From Helicobacteraceae bacterium (lineage in GTDB: Bacteria; Campylobacterota; Campylobacteria; Campylobacterales; Sulfurimonadaceae), in assembly GCA_015488075.1 (NCBI GenBank), contig WFOM01000157.1, positions 1-5,774 on the forward strand: DNA of 5,774 nucleotides. The letters are read 5' to 3'. The position numbers were made by a program, and so were the translations under genes. Below the pieces are notes generated by a model that saw nothing but the letters and a program-made list of their open reading frames with translations, was not told the DNA's origin and ran no database searches. This document shows, in pieces, positions 1 to 5,774 of the stretch (the stretch's first letter is position 1; the number at the start of each line of letters is the position of its first letter).

Positions 1-1484
1 AAGATGCAGAGGAAAAAGGTCTTCTTTGGTCTATACACCTAAAAGCAACTATGATGAAAGTTTCAGACCCTATAATGTTTGGTCATGCTGTGAGTGTTTT
101 CTTTGAAGATGTATTTAACAAATATGCAGACGAATTTGAAAAACTTGGTGTAAATCCGGACCTTGGTATAGGTGACCTGCTTAAAAAACTTGAAAAATCA
201 GATAAAAAAGAAGAGATAGAATCTGCCATAAAAGAGGTTATACTTTCTGGTAAACCAAATATAGCTATGGTTGACAGTGACAACCTTGTAACAAACCTTC
301 ACTTCTCAAATGATATCATCATCGATGCTTCTATGCCACCTGTTATAAGAGAAGGCGGTAAAATGTGGAACAAAGAAGGTGAGCTTCAAGAGTGTGTTGC
401 AGTTATTCCGGACAGAAGCTATGCCTTGATGTATGATGAGATTTTAGAGGACTGCAAAACAAACGGTCAGTTTGATGTTACAACTATGGGGCATGTTTCA
501 AATGTCGGTTTGATGGCAAAAAAAGCTGAAGAATACGGAAGCCACCCATACACTTTCAGAGTAGCAGAAGACGGTGTTGTAGAAGTAAAAGACAGTGACG
601 GCAATGTTGTGATGAGTCACAAAGTTAAAAAAGGTGATATTTACAGAGCTTACAGAGCAAAAGATATTGCTATAAAAGACTGGGTAAGACTGGCTCATGA
701 AAGAGGAAAGCTAACAGGTGATCCTATAGTTTTCTGGCTTGATTCAAACAGAGCTCACGATGCAAATATTATAAAAAAAGTTCTTGAATACCTGCCTGAG
801 CATCTTGAAAAAGAGCCAATCGAATACCATATAATGGCTCCTAGACTTGCTATGAGATTCACATTAAAAAGAAGCAGAGCAGGATTAAATACAATCTCTG
901 TAACAGGAAATGTTCTAAGAGATTATTTGACTGACCTTTTCCCTATTTTGGAACTTGGAACAAGTGCTAAAATGATGTCTATAGTTCCACTTCTTGCAGG
1001 TGGAGGTTTGTTTGAAACAGGTGCAGGCGGTTCAGCTCCAAAACATGTTGAACAGTTTTTAAAAGAAAGCCACTTAAGATGGGACAGCCTTGGAGAATTC
1101 CTCGCACTTGCTGAGAGTCTTAGAATGATATATAACAAAACAGGTGATGAAAAAGTAAAAGCCGTATGTGAAGCTTTGGACAAAGCAAATGAAGCTTACC
1201 TTGACAACAACAAAGCACCTGGAAGAAAAGCAGGAGAGCCTGACAACAAAGCAAGCCACTTCTATCTTGCTATGTATTGGGCTGAGGCTCTTGGCAAAAA
1301 CGATCCAAAATTTGCAGAAGTTGCCAAAAAACTGAAAGAAAATGAAGAGACTATAATGAATGAGCTTTTGGCAGTTGAAGGTAAACCTGCAGATATCGGA
1401 GGTTACTATCATCCTGATGATGCAAAAGCTGAAGCTGCTATGAGACCAAGTTCTACATTAAATGATATTATAGATAGTATATAA
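1..1484 (+). CDS. icd: Isocitrate dehydrogenase, NADP-dependent, monomeric type (C-terminal part)
   Basis: Catalyses the reversible oxidative decarboxylation of isocitrate to 2-oxoglutarate with NADP in the cytoplasm. The frame is open from the left edge (first whole codon at 3), so the ATG at 51 is an internal Met inside the conserved block LKATMMKVSDP, not the start. About 493 residues are visible of a family norm near 740; roughly the first 240 are outside. The sequence follows the Azotobacter vinelandii monomeric IDH, as I recall it, along its whole length. The Lys of MMKVSD corresponds to substrate residue K255. RDYLTD (codons 918-935) matches R547, D548 and D552, which bind isocitrate and metal. 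The His at 1044-1046 (APKHVEQ), the Arg at 1077-1079 (LRWDS) and the Arg of PGRKAGE match NADP contacts H589, R600 and R649. NADP use is therefore expected. It is unrelated to the common homodimeric Icd. The gene ends at its own terminator, so it is probably the last gene of its transcript. Confidence 0.97.
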   Translation, partial: DAEEKGLLWSIHLKATMMKVSDPIMFGHAVSVFFEDVFNKYADEFEKLGVNPDLGIGDLLKKLEKSDKKEEIESAIKEVILSGKPNIAMVDSDNLVTNLHFSNDIIIDASMPPVIREGGKMWNKEGELQECVAVIPDRSYALMYDEILEDCKTNGQFDVTTMGHVSNVGLMAKKAEEYGSHPYTFRVAEDGVVEVKDSDGNVVMSHKVKKGDIYRAYRAKDIAIKDWVRLAHERGKLTGDPIVFWLDSNRAHDANIIKKVLEYLPEHLEKEPIEYHIMAPRLAMRFTLKRSRAGLNTISVTGNVLRDYLTDLFPILELGTSAKMMSIVPLLAGGGLFETGAGGSAPKHVEQFLKESHLRWDSLGEFLALAESLRMIYNKTGDEKVKAVCEALDKANEAYLDNNKAPGRKAGEPDNKASHFYLAMYWAEALGKNDPKFAEVAKKLKENEETIMNELLAVEGKPADIGGYYHPDDAKAEAAMRPSSTLNDIIDSI

Positions 1485-1491
1485 TCTACAC

Positions 1492-1528
1492 ACCGCCACA
1501 AATTTTGTGGTGGTTTTATTTGTTTTTA
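1492..1528 (+). terminator. Intrinsic (Rho-independent) terminator after icd
   Basis: Bases 1492-1501 pair with 1505-1514 in a 10-bp stem (one G-U wobble) around a 3-nt loop, followed directly by a T-rich tract to about 1530. It begins 7 nt after the icd stop. On the opposite strand the stem is not followed by a T-run, so it acts for + strand transcripts only. It separates icd from the mdh operon. Confidence 0.88.
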
Positions 1529-1551
1529 TTTATATTTTGATAAAAAAGAGT

Positions 1552-1557
1552 TATAAT
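1552..1557 (+). promoter_or_regulatory. Probable sigma-70 -10 box for the mdh-fumC-sucCD operon
   Basis: A perfect TATAAT lies 103 nt before the mdh start, downstream of the icd terminator. There is no -35 hexamer at normal spacing: a TTGATA at 1537-1542 is only 9 nt upstream. T- and A-rich tracts cover 1514-1548 instead. A -10 box with T-rich upstream sequence and no -35 is the usual housekeeping promoter form in Campylobacter and Helicobacter. Transcription would start near 1563-1566, giving a leader of about 95 nt that contains the whole inverted repeat. A weaker TATACT at 1586-1591, inside the repeat, is an alternative. Confidence 0.6.
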
Positions 1558-1571
1558 AATTCAAAAATTGC

Positions 1572-1637
1572 CATGGTGTAAAGTATATACTTAATCGTTT
1601 TGTTATCTTAACAAAATTTTTAAGTATATACACCATG
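1572..1637 (+). repeat. 66-bp imperfect inverted repeat (long hairpin) in the mdh leader
   Basis: 1572-1580 pairs perfectly with 1629-1637, and 1586-1594 with 1620-1628. A 5-nt insertion (1581-1585) bulges the left arm. After a 3x3 internal mismatch (1595-1597 against 1617-1619), 1598-1605 pairs with 1609-1616 around a TCT loop. This makes 26 base pairs in three blocks, too many for chance even in AT-rich DNA. It ends 11 nt before the mdh Shine-Dalgarno. It could be a structured 5' leader acting on translation or mRNA stability, a pair of operator sites, or a small dispersed repeat. I do not recognise it as a named riboswitch or RNA family. Confidence 0.8.
1581..1631 (+). promoter_or_regulatory. 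Two AAGTATATAC sites, 41 bp apart, possible operator pair
   Basis: The 10-mer AAGTATATAC occurs at 1581-1590 and at 1622-1631. Each copy contains the self-complementary core GTATATAC, and the left one extends to a 12-bp perfect palindrome (1581-1592). The 41-bp offset is close to four helical turns, so two bound dimers would face the same side. Both sites lie downstream of the proposed start of transcription, where a bound repressor could block RNA polymerase. The two copies also form part of the arms of the inverted repeat, so RNA structure is a competing explanation. No known regulator is assigned. Confidence 0.35.
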
Positions 1638-1648
1638 AGATTTTTCAC

Positions 1649-1653
1649 AGGAG
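1649..1653 (+). promoter_or_regulatory. Ribosome binding site deciding the TTG start of mdh
   Basis: AGGAG sits 6 nt upstream of the TTG at 1660. It supports that codon because no ATG or GTG lies in frame between the upstream stop at 1636-1638 and the dinucleotide-binding motif of mdh. Confidence 0.8.
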
Positions 1654-1659
1654 TGTATA

Positions 1660-2616
1660 TTGAATCAAAAAGGAAAAAGAGTAGGGATTGTCGGAGCAGG
1701 AAATGTCGGTGCTACTGTTGCATATTCTCTTGCTATGCAGGGAAGTTGTCATGAGATAATATTAAGAGACAACAAAGTTGATGTTGCAAAAGGAAAAGCA
1801 CTTGATATGTCTCAGGCTGCAGCAGCTATAAGAAGCCATACGGTTGTAACCGTTGCTGAGGATATGAGCGAGCTAACTGACTGCGATGTTGTAGTTGTAA
1901 CTGCAGGAAGTCCTAGACTTCCGGGTATGAGCAGAGATGACTTGCTTATGACAAATGCCAAAATAACAAAAGAAGTGGCAAAAGGTATAGCGAAGTATTC
2001 TCCAAATGCCATCATTATAATGGTTTCAAATCCTCTTGATGCCATGACATATGTCGCTATGAAAGAAAGCGGTTTTGACAGAAGCAGAGTTATAGGTATG
2101 GCAGGGATACTTGACAGTTCAAGGATGGCAAGTTTCATACAGGAAAAACTGGGTTACGGCGGAGGACAGATAAGAGCTTCGGTTATGGGCGGACACGGTG
2201 ATGATATGGTGCCGCTTCCAAGATACTCAACTGTTGCCGGTGTTCCTTTAAGCGATTTGCTAAGTCCGGAAGAGATAGATGAAGTGGTTGAGAGAACAAG
2301 ACACGGTGGAGCGGAGATAGTAAGCTATCTTAAAACAGGCTCGGCTTACTATGCACCTGCAAAATCAACAGCTATAATGGTAGATGCGATTTTAAAAGAT
2401 ACAAAACAGATACACCCTTGTGCAGTTTATCTTGACGGTGAATACGGTTACAGAGATGTTGTAAGCGGTGTTCCTGTTATGCTTGGTGCAAACGGTGCTG
2501 AAAAAATTATAGAAGTTACTCTAAATGAAAAAGAACAGGCAATGTTTAAAAAATCCTGTGATTCAGTTTACAAACTGATAAAAACACTTAATGAAAACAA
2601 CTTTTTTGGAGAGTAA
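1660..2616 (+). CDS. mdh: Malate dehydrogenase (NAD-dependent, LDH-like family)
   Basis: Interconverts oxaloacetate and malate with NAD(H) in the cytoplasm. The 318 residues are normal for the bacterial lactate-dehydrogenase-like MDH group. The Rossmann motif GAGNVG is at residues 12-17, and Asp37 at the end of the second strand favours NAD over NADP. Arg86 and Arg92 in [11 protein letters not shown] are the substrate-loop arginines that mark a malate rather than a lactate dehydrogenase. Asp152 and Arg155 (LDSSR) with His179 (GGHGDD) complete the catalytic set. The start is TTG: residue 8 already begins the first strand, the next in-frame ATG (1735) falls after the cofactor motif, and AGGAG lies 6 nt upstream. 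It is the first gene of its operon, behind a promoter and a 66-bp hairpin. Its last codons (GGA GAG) double as the Shine-Dalgarno of fumC. Confidence 0.96.
   Translation: MNQKGKRVGIVGAGNVGATVAYSLAMQGSCHEIILRDNKVDVAKGKALDMSQAAAAIRSHTVVTVAEDMSELTDCDVVVVTAGSPRLPGMSRDDLLMTNAKITKEVAKGIAKYSPNAIIIMVSNPLDAMTYVAMKESGFDRSRVIGMAGILDSSRMASFIQEKLGYGGGQIRASVMGGHGDDMVPLPRYSTVAGVPLSDLLSPEEIDEVVERTRHGGAEIVSYLKTGSAYYAPAKSTAIMVDAILKDTKQIHPCAVYLDGEYGYRDVVSGVPVMLGANGAEKIIEVTLNEKEQAMFKKSCDSVYKLIKTLNENNFFGE
2608..2613 (+). promoter_or_regulatory. Ribosome binding site of fumC, inside the end of mdh
   Basis: GGAGAG forms the last two sense codons of mdh and lies 4 nt before the ATG at 2618. It supports that start over the in-frame ATG at 2591, which would add nine residues read from within mdh and has no such site. 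Confidence 0.8.
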
Positions 2617-2617
2617 A

Positions 2618-4009
2618 ATGGATTACAGAATAGAAAAAGACACAATGGGAGAGATGAAAGTCCCAAAAGATTCATACTGGGCTGCTCAGACACAAAGATC
2701 TGTTGAAAATTTCAAAATCGGCGAAGAAAAAATGCCAAAAGAGATTATAAGAGCTTTTGCCTATCTTAAAAAATCTGTTGCAATTGTAAACAATGAACTC
2801 GGAAAACTTGACGATGAAAAAGCCAAAGCTATATCTCAGGCTGCTGATGAGATTATAGAAGGAAAGCTTGACGGAAACTTCCCTCTTGTTGTTTGGCAGA
2901 CAGGAAGCGGAACACAGTCAAATATGAATGTAAATGAGGTTATAGCAAACAGAGCTACTGAGATTTTGGGTGGAGATTTTACAAAAGAAAAACTTGTTCA
3001 TCCAAACGATGATGTAAACAAATCACAAAGCTCAAATGATACATATCCTACAGCTCTTCATGTTGCATCTGTTATAGCTGTTGAAGAAAATCTTATACCT
3101 GCCATAGAAAAACTGGAAAAAACTTTAGATGAAAAATCAAAAGAGTATAATGATATAGTAAAAATTGGTAGAACACACCTTCAAGATGCAACTCCGCTAA
3201 CTCTTGGACAAGAGATAAGCGGATGGGTAGAGATGCTAAAAAAATCAAAAAAGATGATACAAGACTCACTTGAAGCCGTTAGAGAACTTGCAATAGGCGG
3301 AACAGCAGTCGGAACAGGTTTGAATGCACATCCGGAACTTGGTGAGAGAGTTGCTAAAAAAATTTCAGAACTTACAGGACATAAATTTGTTTCTGCTCCA
3401 AACAAATTTCATGCACTTACAAGCCATGATGCTTTGGTGTTTGCCCACGGAGCACTTACTGCACTGGCTTCAGATATGATGAAGATAGCAAATGATGTCA
3501 GATGGCTTGCATCAGGTCCTAGATGTGGTATAGGTGAGATTGAAATACCTGCAAATGAGCCTGGTAGCTCTATAATGCCGGGTAAAGTTAATCCTACTCA
3601 AAGTGAAGCTGTTACCATGGTTGCATGTCAGGTGATGGGTAATAACACTACCATTTCAGTTGCAGCAAGTCAGGGTAACTTTGAGTTAAATGTATTTAAA
3701 CCGGTAATAGCTTATAACTTTTTGCAGTCAACAAAACTTTTGGCTGATTCTATAGTTTCGTTTAATGACAAAGCGGCAGTAGGTATAAAACCTATAAAAG
3801 AAAAAATAGACTACTACCTACACAACTCTTTGATGCTTGTAACGGCATTAAATCCTTATATAGGTTATGAAAATGCTGCAAAAATAGCAAAAGCTGCTCA
3901 TGCAAACGGAACAACACTTAAAGAAGAAGCTGTAAAACTCGGTCTTTTGAGTGAAGAAGAGTTTGACAAATATGTTGTGCCGGAAAATATGACAGGCCCT
4001 AAAGCTTAA
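2618..4009 (+). CDS. fumC: Fumarate hydratase, class II
   Basis: Reversible hydration of fumarate to malate by the iron-free, oxygen-stable homotetrameric fumarase of the fumarase/aspartase superfamily. The 463 residues match the usual length (467 in E. coli FumC). The three conserved blocks are present: [13 protein letters not shown], the [14 protein letters not shown] block followed by [10 protein letters not shown] with His187 (E. coli His188), and the superfamily signature [11 protein letters not shown] at 316-326, whose serines include the catalytic-loop Ser. The SS-GTQSNMN and TNP-type details fit fumarase rather than aspartase or argininosuccinate lyase. The ATG at 2618 is 1 nt after the mdh stop and has GGAGAG upstream, so translation is probably coupled to mdh. 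A longer reading from 2591 is unlikely because it lies wholly within mdh and adds a tail absent from the family. Confidence 0.97.
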   Translation: MDYRIEKDTMGEMKVPKDSYWAAQTQRSVENFKIGEEKMPKEIIRAFAYLKKSVAIVNNELGKLDDEKAKAISQAADEIIEGKLDGNFPLVVWQTGSGTQSNMNVNEVIANRATEILGGDFTKEKLVHPNDDVNKSQSSNDTYPTALHVASVIAVEENLIPAIEKLEKTLDEKSKEYNDIVKIGRTHLQDATPLTLGQEISGWVEMLKKSKKMIQDSLEAVRELAIGGTAVGTGLNAHPELGERVAKKISELTGHKFVSAPNKFHALTSHDALVFAHGALTALASDMMKIANDVRWLASGPRCGIGEIEIPANEPGSSIMPGKVNPTQSEAVTMVACQVMGNNTTISVAASQGNFELNVFKPVIAYNFLQSTKLLADSIVSFNDKAAVGIKPIKEKIDYYLHNSLMLVTALNPYIGYENAAKIAKAAHANGTTLKEEAVKLGLLSEEEFDKYVVPENMTGPKA

Positions 4010-4015
4010 ATTTAA

Positions 4016-4021
4016 AAGGAG
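4016..4021 (+). promoter_or_regulatory. Ribosome binding site of sucC
   Basis: AAGGAG lies 8 nt before the ATG at 4030, within the 20-nt gap after fumC. The gap has no terminator or promoter, which supports co-transcription. Confidence 0.8.
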
Positions 4022-4029
4022 AAGAGTGT

Positions 4030-5205
4030 ATGAATATTCATGAATATCAGGCTAAACAGATTTTTAAGGATTATGGTGTTCCGACACCTAGAGGTATAGT
4101 TGCTAACACACCTGATGAAGCTGTAAAAGCGGCTGAAACACTCGGTGGAGATTTGTGGGTTGTAAAAGCACAGATCCATGCAGGTGGAAGAGGTTTGGGC
4201 GGTGGTGTAAAACTTGCCAAATCTCTTGATGAAGTTAGAAAACTTGCAGGTGAGATAATAGGTATGACACTTGTTACTCACCAAACAGGACCTGAAGGAA
4301 AACTTGTCCAAAAAGTTTATATAGAAGAGGGTGCAGATATAAAAGATGAATTTTATCTTGGTGTTGTTTTGGACAGAGCCAAAGAGATGCCGGTTATCAT
4401 GGCTTCAACCGAAGGTGGTATGGAGATAGAAAAAGTAGCGGCTGAAACACCGGAAAAAATAGTAAAAGTAGCTGTTGATCCTACTATAGGCTTTCAAGGA
4501 TTTCACGGAAGAGAGCTTGTTTTTGGTTTAGGTATAACCGACAAGGAAGAGCAAAAGAAATTTATAAGCTTTGCAAGCAAACTTTTTAAAATATATATGG
4601 ACAAAGATGTTGAACTTATAGAGATAAACCCACTTATAAGAACAGGAAGCGGAGATTTTCTGGCACTCGATGCCAAAATGGGATTTGATGACTCGGCACT
4701 GTTTAGACATCCTGACATAGAAGATATGAGAGATATAAGTGAAGAAGATCCAGATGAGAGAGAAGCTGGTCAATACGGTCTTAGCTATGTAAGTCTTGAT
4801 GGTGAGATAGGTTGTATGGTAAACGGTGCAGGTTTAGCCATGGGAACTATGGACACCATTAACTATGTCGGCGGAACTCCTGCAAACTTTTTGGATGTCG
4901 GAGGAAAAGCTACAGCTGAGACTGTTGCAAAAGGTTTTGAAATAATACTTAAAAATCCAAAAGTTAAAGCTATATTTGTCAATATATTTGGTGGTATTGT
5001 TAGATGTGACAGGATTGCCAACGGTATACTTGAAGCTACAAAGATAGCAGATGTTAAAGTTCCTGTTGTTGTTAGACTTGACGGAACAAATGCCGAAGAA
5101 GCCGCGGAGATACTTAAAAATGCGAATATAAAAAACATTATAAGTGCAACAGATTTGCTTGACGGTGCAAAAAAAGCTGTAGCAGCTGCTAAAGGAGAGT
5201 TGTAA
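4030..5205 (+). CDS. sucC: Succinyl-CoA synthetase (ADP-forming), beta subunit
   Basis: With SucD it interconverts succinyl-CoA, phosphate and NDP with succinate, CoA and NTP. The 391 residues compare with 388 in E. coli SucC and align throughout as I recall that sequence. The N-terminal ATP-grasp domain opens with [12 protein letters not shown] and holds Lys46 and the glycine loop HAGGRG at 50-55. Asn200 and Asp214 match the Mg-nucleotide ligands Asn199 and Asp213 of E. coli. The C-terminal CoA-ligase domain has [12 protein letters not shown] (264-275), the family signature region, and [10 protein letters not shown] (318-327). It is the plain SucC length and lacks extra domains, so it is not ATP-citrate lyase or a citryl-CoA synthetase fusion. 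Arginine is AGA in 11 of 12 codons and AGG in the other. It follows fumC by 20 nt and is followed by sucD after 1 nt. Confidence 0.97.
   Translation: MNIHEYQAKQIFKDYGVPTPRGIVANTPDEAVKAAETLGGDLWVVKAQIHAGGRGLGGGVKLAKSLDEVRKLAGEIIGMTLVTHQTGPEGKLVQKVYIEEGADIKDEFYLGVVLDRAKEMPVIMASTEGGMEIEKVAAETPEKIVKVAVDPTIGFQGFHGRELVFGLGITDKEEQKKFISFASKLFKIYMDKDVELIEINPLIRTGSGDFLALDAKMGFDDSALFRHPDIEDMRDISEEDPDEREAGQYGLSYVSLDGEIGCMVNGAGLAMGTMDTINYVGGTPANFLDVGGKATAETVAKGFEIILKNPKVKAIFVNIFGGIVRCDRIANGILEATKIADVKVPVVVRLDGTNAEEAAEILKNANIKNIISATDLLDGAKKAVAAAKGEL
5194..5199 (+). promoter_or_regulatory. Ribosome binding site of sucD, inside the end of sucC
   Basis: GGAGAG, preceded by AAA, is embedded in the last codons of sucC; its GGAG core is 9 nt before the ATG at 5207. 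It suggests that ribosomes finishing sucC feed directly into sucD, fitting two subunits needed in equal amounts. Confidence 0.75.
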
Positions 5206-5206
5206 G

Positions 5207-5774
5207 ATGAGTATATTGGTTAACAAAGATACAAAAGTTATAGTTCAGGGATTTACCGGAAAAGAGGGAAGCTTTCATGCAGAGCAGTGTTTGGCTTACG
5301 GAACTCAGATAGTAGGTGGTGTAACTCCAAACAAAGGCGGACAGGAACATCTTGGAAAACCTGTGTTTAATACTGTAAAAGAAGCGGTTGATGCTACCGG
5401 TGCTACTGTTTCTATGATATTTGTTCCTCCTGCTTTTGTTGCTGATGCCGTTATGGAAGCAGCAGATGCGGGTATAGAACTTGCAGTTATCATCACAGAA
5501 GGTGCTCCTGTAAAAGATATGATGTATGCAAAAATGTATGCAACAAAAAAAGGTATGATGACAATAGGACCAAACTGTCCGGGAATCATCACTGCCGAAG
5601 AGTGCAAGATAGGTATAATGCCTGGAAATATATTTAAAAAAGGTGTTGTTGGACTTATATCAAAATCAGGAACACTTACATATGAAGCAAGTAACCAGGT
5701 TGTAAAAGAGGGGTATGGTATAACTACTGCGGTAGGTATAGGCGGGGACCCTATAATAGGCCTTAGCTACAAAC
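5207..5774 (+). CDS. sucD: Succinyl-CoA synthetase (ADP-forming), alpha subunit (N-terminal part)
   Basis: Alpha subunit of the SucCD ligase; it binds CoA and carries the phosphohistidine intermediate. The frame is open to the right edge, giving 189 residues of about 290. The N-terminal Rossmann-like CoA-binding domain shows [13 protein letters not shown] from residue 15 and VTPNKGG around Lys43, a CoA-contact position. GPNCPG is at 121-126. The first family signature runs from SKSGTL (152-157) to GGD (179-181). The active-site histidine (His246 in E. coli) lies beyond the window, so catalytic competence cannot be checked. Residue 42 is Asn where E. coli has Gly, next to Lys43; this is probably a lineage variant. 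The ATG is 1 nt after the sucC stop. Of 18 visible isoleucines, 14 are ATA and none is ATT. Confidence 0.96.
   Translation, partial: MSILVNKDTKVIVQGFTGKEGSFHAEQCLAYGTQIVGGVTPNKGGQEHLGKPVFNTVKEAVDATGATVSMIFVPPAFVADAVMEAADAGIELAVIITEGAPVKDMMYAKMYATKKGMMTIGPNCPGIITAEECKIGIMPGNIFKKGVVGLISKSGTLTYEASNQVVKEGYGITTAVGIGGDPIIGLSYK

Noticed and set aside
1074..1412. Minus-strand ORFs of 66-130 codons throughout the window, the longest opposite icd, mdh and sucC
   Set aside because: All lie antisense to well-identified conserved genes, show low-complexity Ser/Phe/Ile-rich translations expected from the reverse of this codon use, and lack ribosome binding sites or family motifs that I can see.
51..1484. 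Treating the ATG at 51 as the start of icd
   Set aside because: The same frame is open to the left edge and residues before 51 match the conserved monomeric-IDH core, so this Met is internal.
1572..1637. Inverted repeat as the ends of an insertion sequence or MITE
   Set aside because: The whole element is 66 bp with a 3-nt apical loop, and I see no flanking target-site duplication or transposase remnant. A dispersed palindromic repeat remains possible and needs a genome search.
1635..1754. Short ORF of 39 codons from the ATG at the end of the inverted repeat, overlapping the start of mdh out of frame
   Set aside because: No Shine-Dalgarno precedes it. Its product is a Cys/Arg/Lys-rich translation of the mdh frame shifted by one, with no recognisable features. 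A regulatory upstream ORF is possible but unsupported.
2591..2617. Nine-codon N-terminal extension of fumC
   Set aside because: It lies inside mdh, has no ribosome binding site, and the ATG at 2618 has GGAGAG and the normal family N-terminus.
5327..5335. Asn42 in SucD (TPNKGG) as a loss-of-function change
   Set aside because: The neighbouring Lys43, the glycine loop and all other visible signatures are intact, so it is more likely a lineage variant.
4030..5774. sucCD as ATP-citrate lyase or citryl-CoA synthetase subunits
   Set aside because: Lengths and signatures follow ordinary SucC/SucD closely, with no citrate-synthase-like domain or family-specific extensions visible.

Overview
This window holds five central-carbon genes, all on the + strand: the C-terminal two thirds of a monomeric NADP-isocitrate dehydrogenase (icd), malate dehydrogenase (mdh), class II fumarase (fumC), and succinyl-CoA synthetase beta (sucC) and alpha (sucD, cut off by the right edge). 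The DNA is AT-rich, arginine is written almost only as AGA, isoleucine mostly as ATA, and the one visible promoter has a good -10 box without a -35. Together with a monomeric IDH next to an mdh-fumC-sucCD run, this suggests a Campylobacterota (Epsilonproteobacteria) chromosome, most likely a Sulfurimonas- or Sulfurovum-like chemolithoautotroph. The phylum is a fairly confident inference; the genus is a guess from recall of gene order.

Layout: icd runs in from the left edge and ends at 1484. A strong hairpin-plus-T-tract terminator follows at about 1492-1528. The 175-bp gap 1485-1659 is the only real non-coding stretch. It carries the terminator, a TATAAT box at 1552-1557, and a 66-bp imperfect inverted repeat at 1572-1637 just ahead of the mdh ribosome binding site. 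mdh starts at a TTG (1660). The ATG of fumC comes 1 nt after the mdh stop, sucC follows after a 20-nt gap, and sucD starts 1 nt after the sucC stop. mdh-fumC-sucC-sucD therefore looks like one operon, transcribed separately from icd and continuing beyond the right edge.

Function: mdh, fumC and sucCD catalyse oxaloacetate/malate, malate/fumarate and succinate/succinyl-CoA, in the order used by the reductive branch of the TCA cycle (the fumarate reductase/succinate dehydrogenase step is not here). icd links 2-oxoglutarate and isocitrate. All five enzymes are reversible and serve either the oxidative or the reductive (CO2-fixing) cycle. No diagnostic enzyme, such as ATP-citrate lyase or 2-oxoglutarate:ferredoxin oxidoreductase, lies in the window, so the direction cannot be read from it.

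The coding content is conventional. I found no undescribed protein system. The part that merits a second look is the mdh leader: a long inverted repeat, a duplicated 10-bp motif 41 bp apart, and a possible alternative pairing that would hide the mdh start region.
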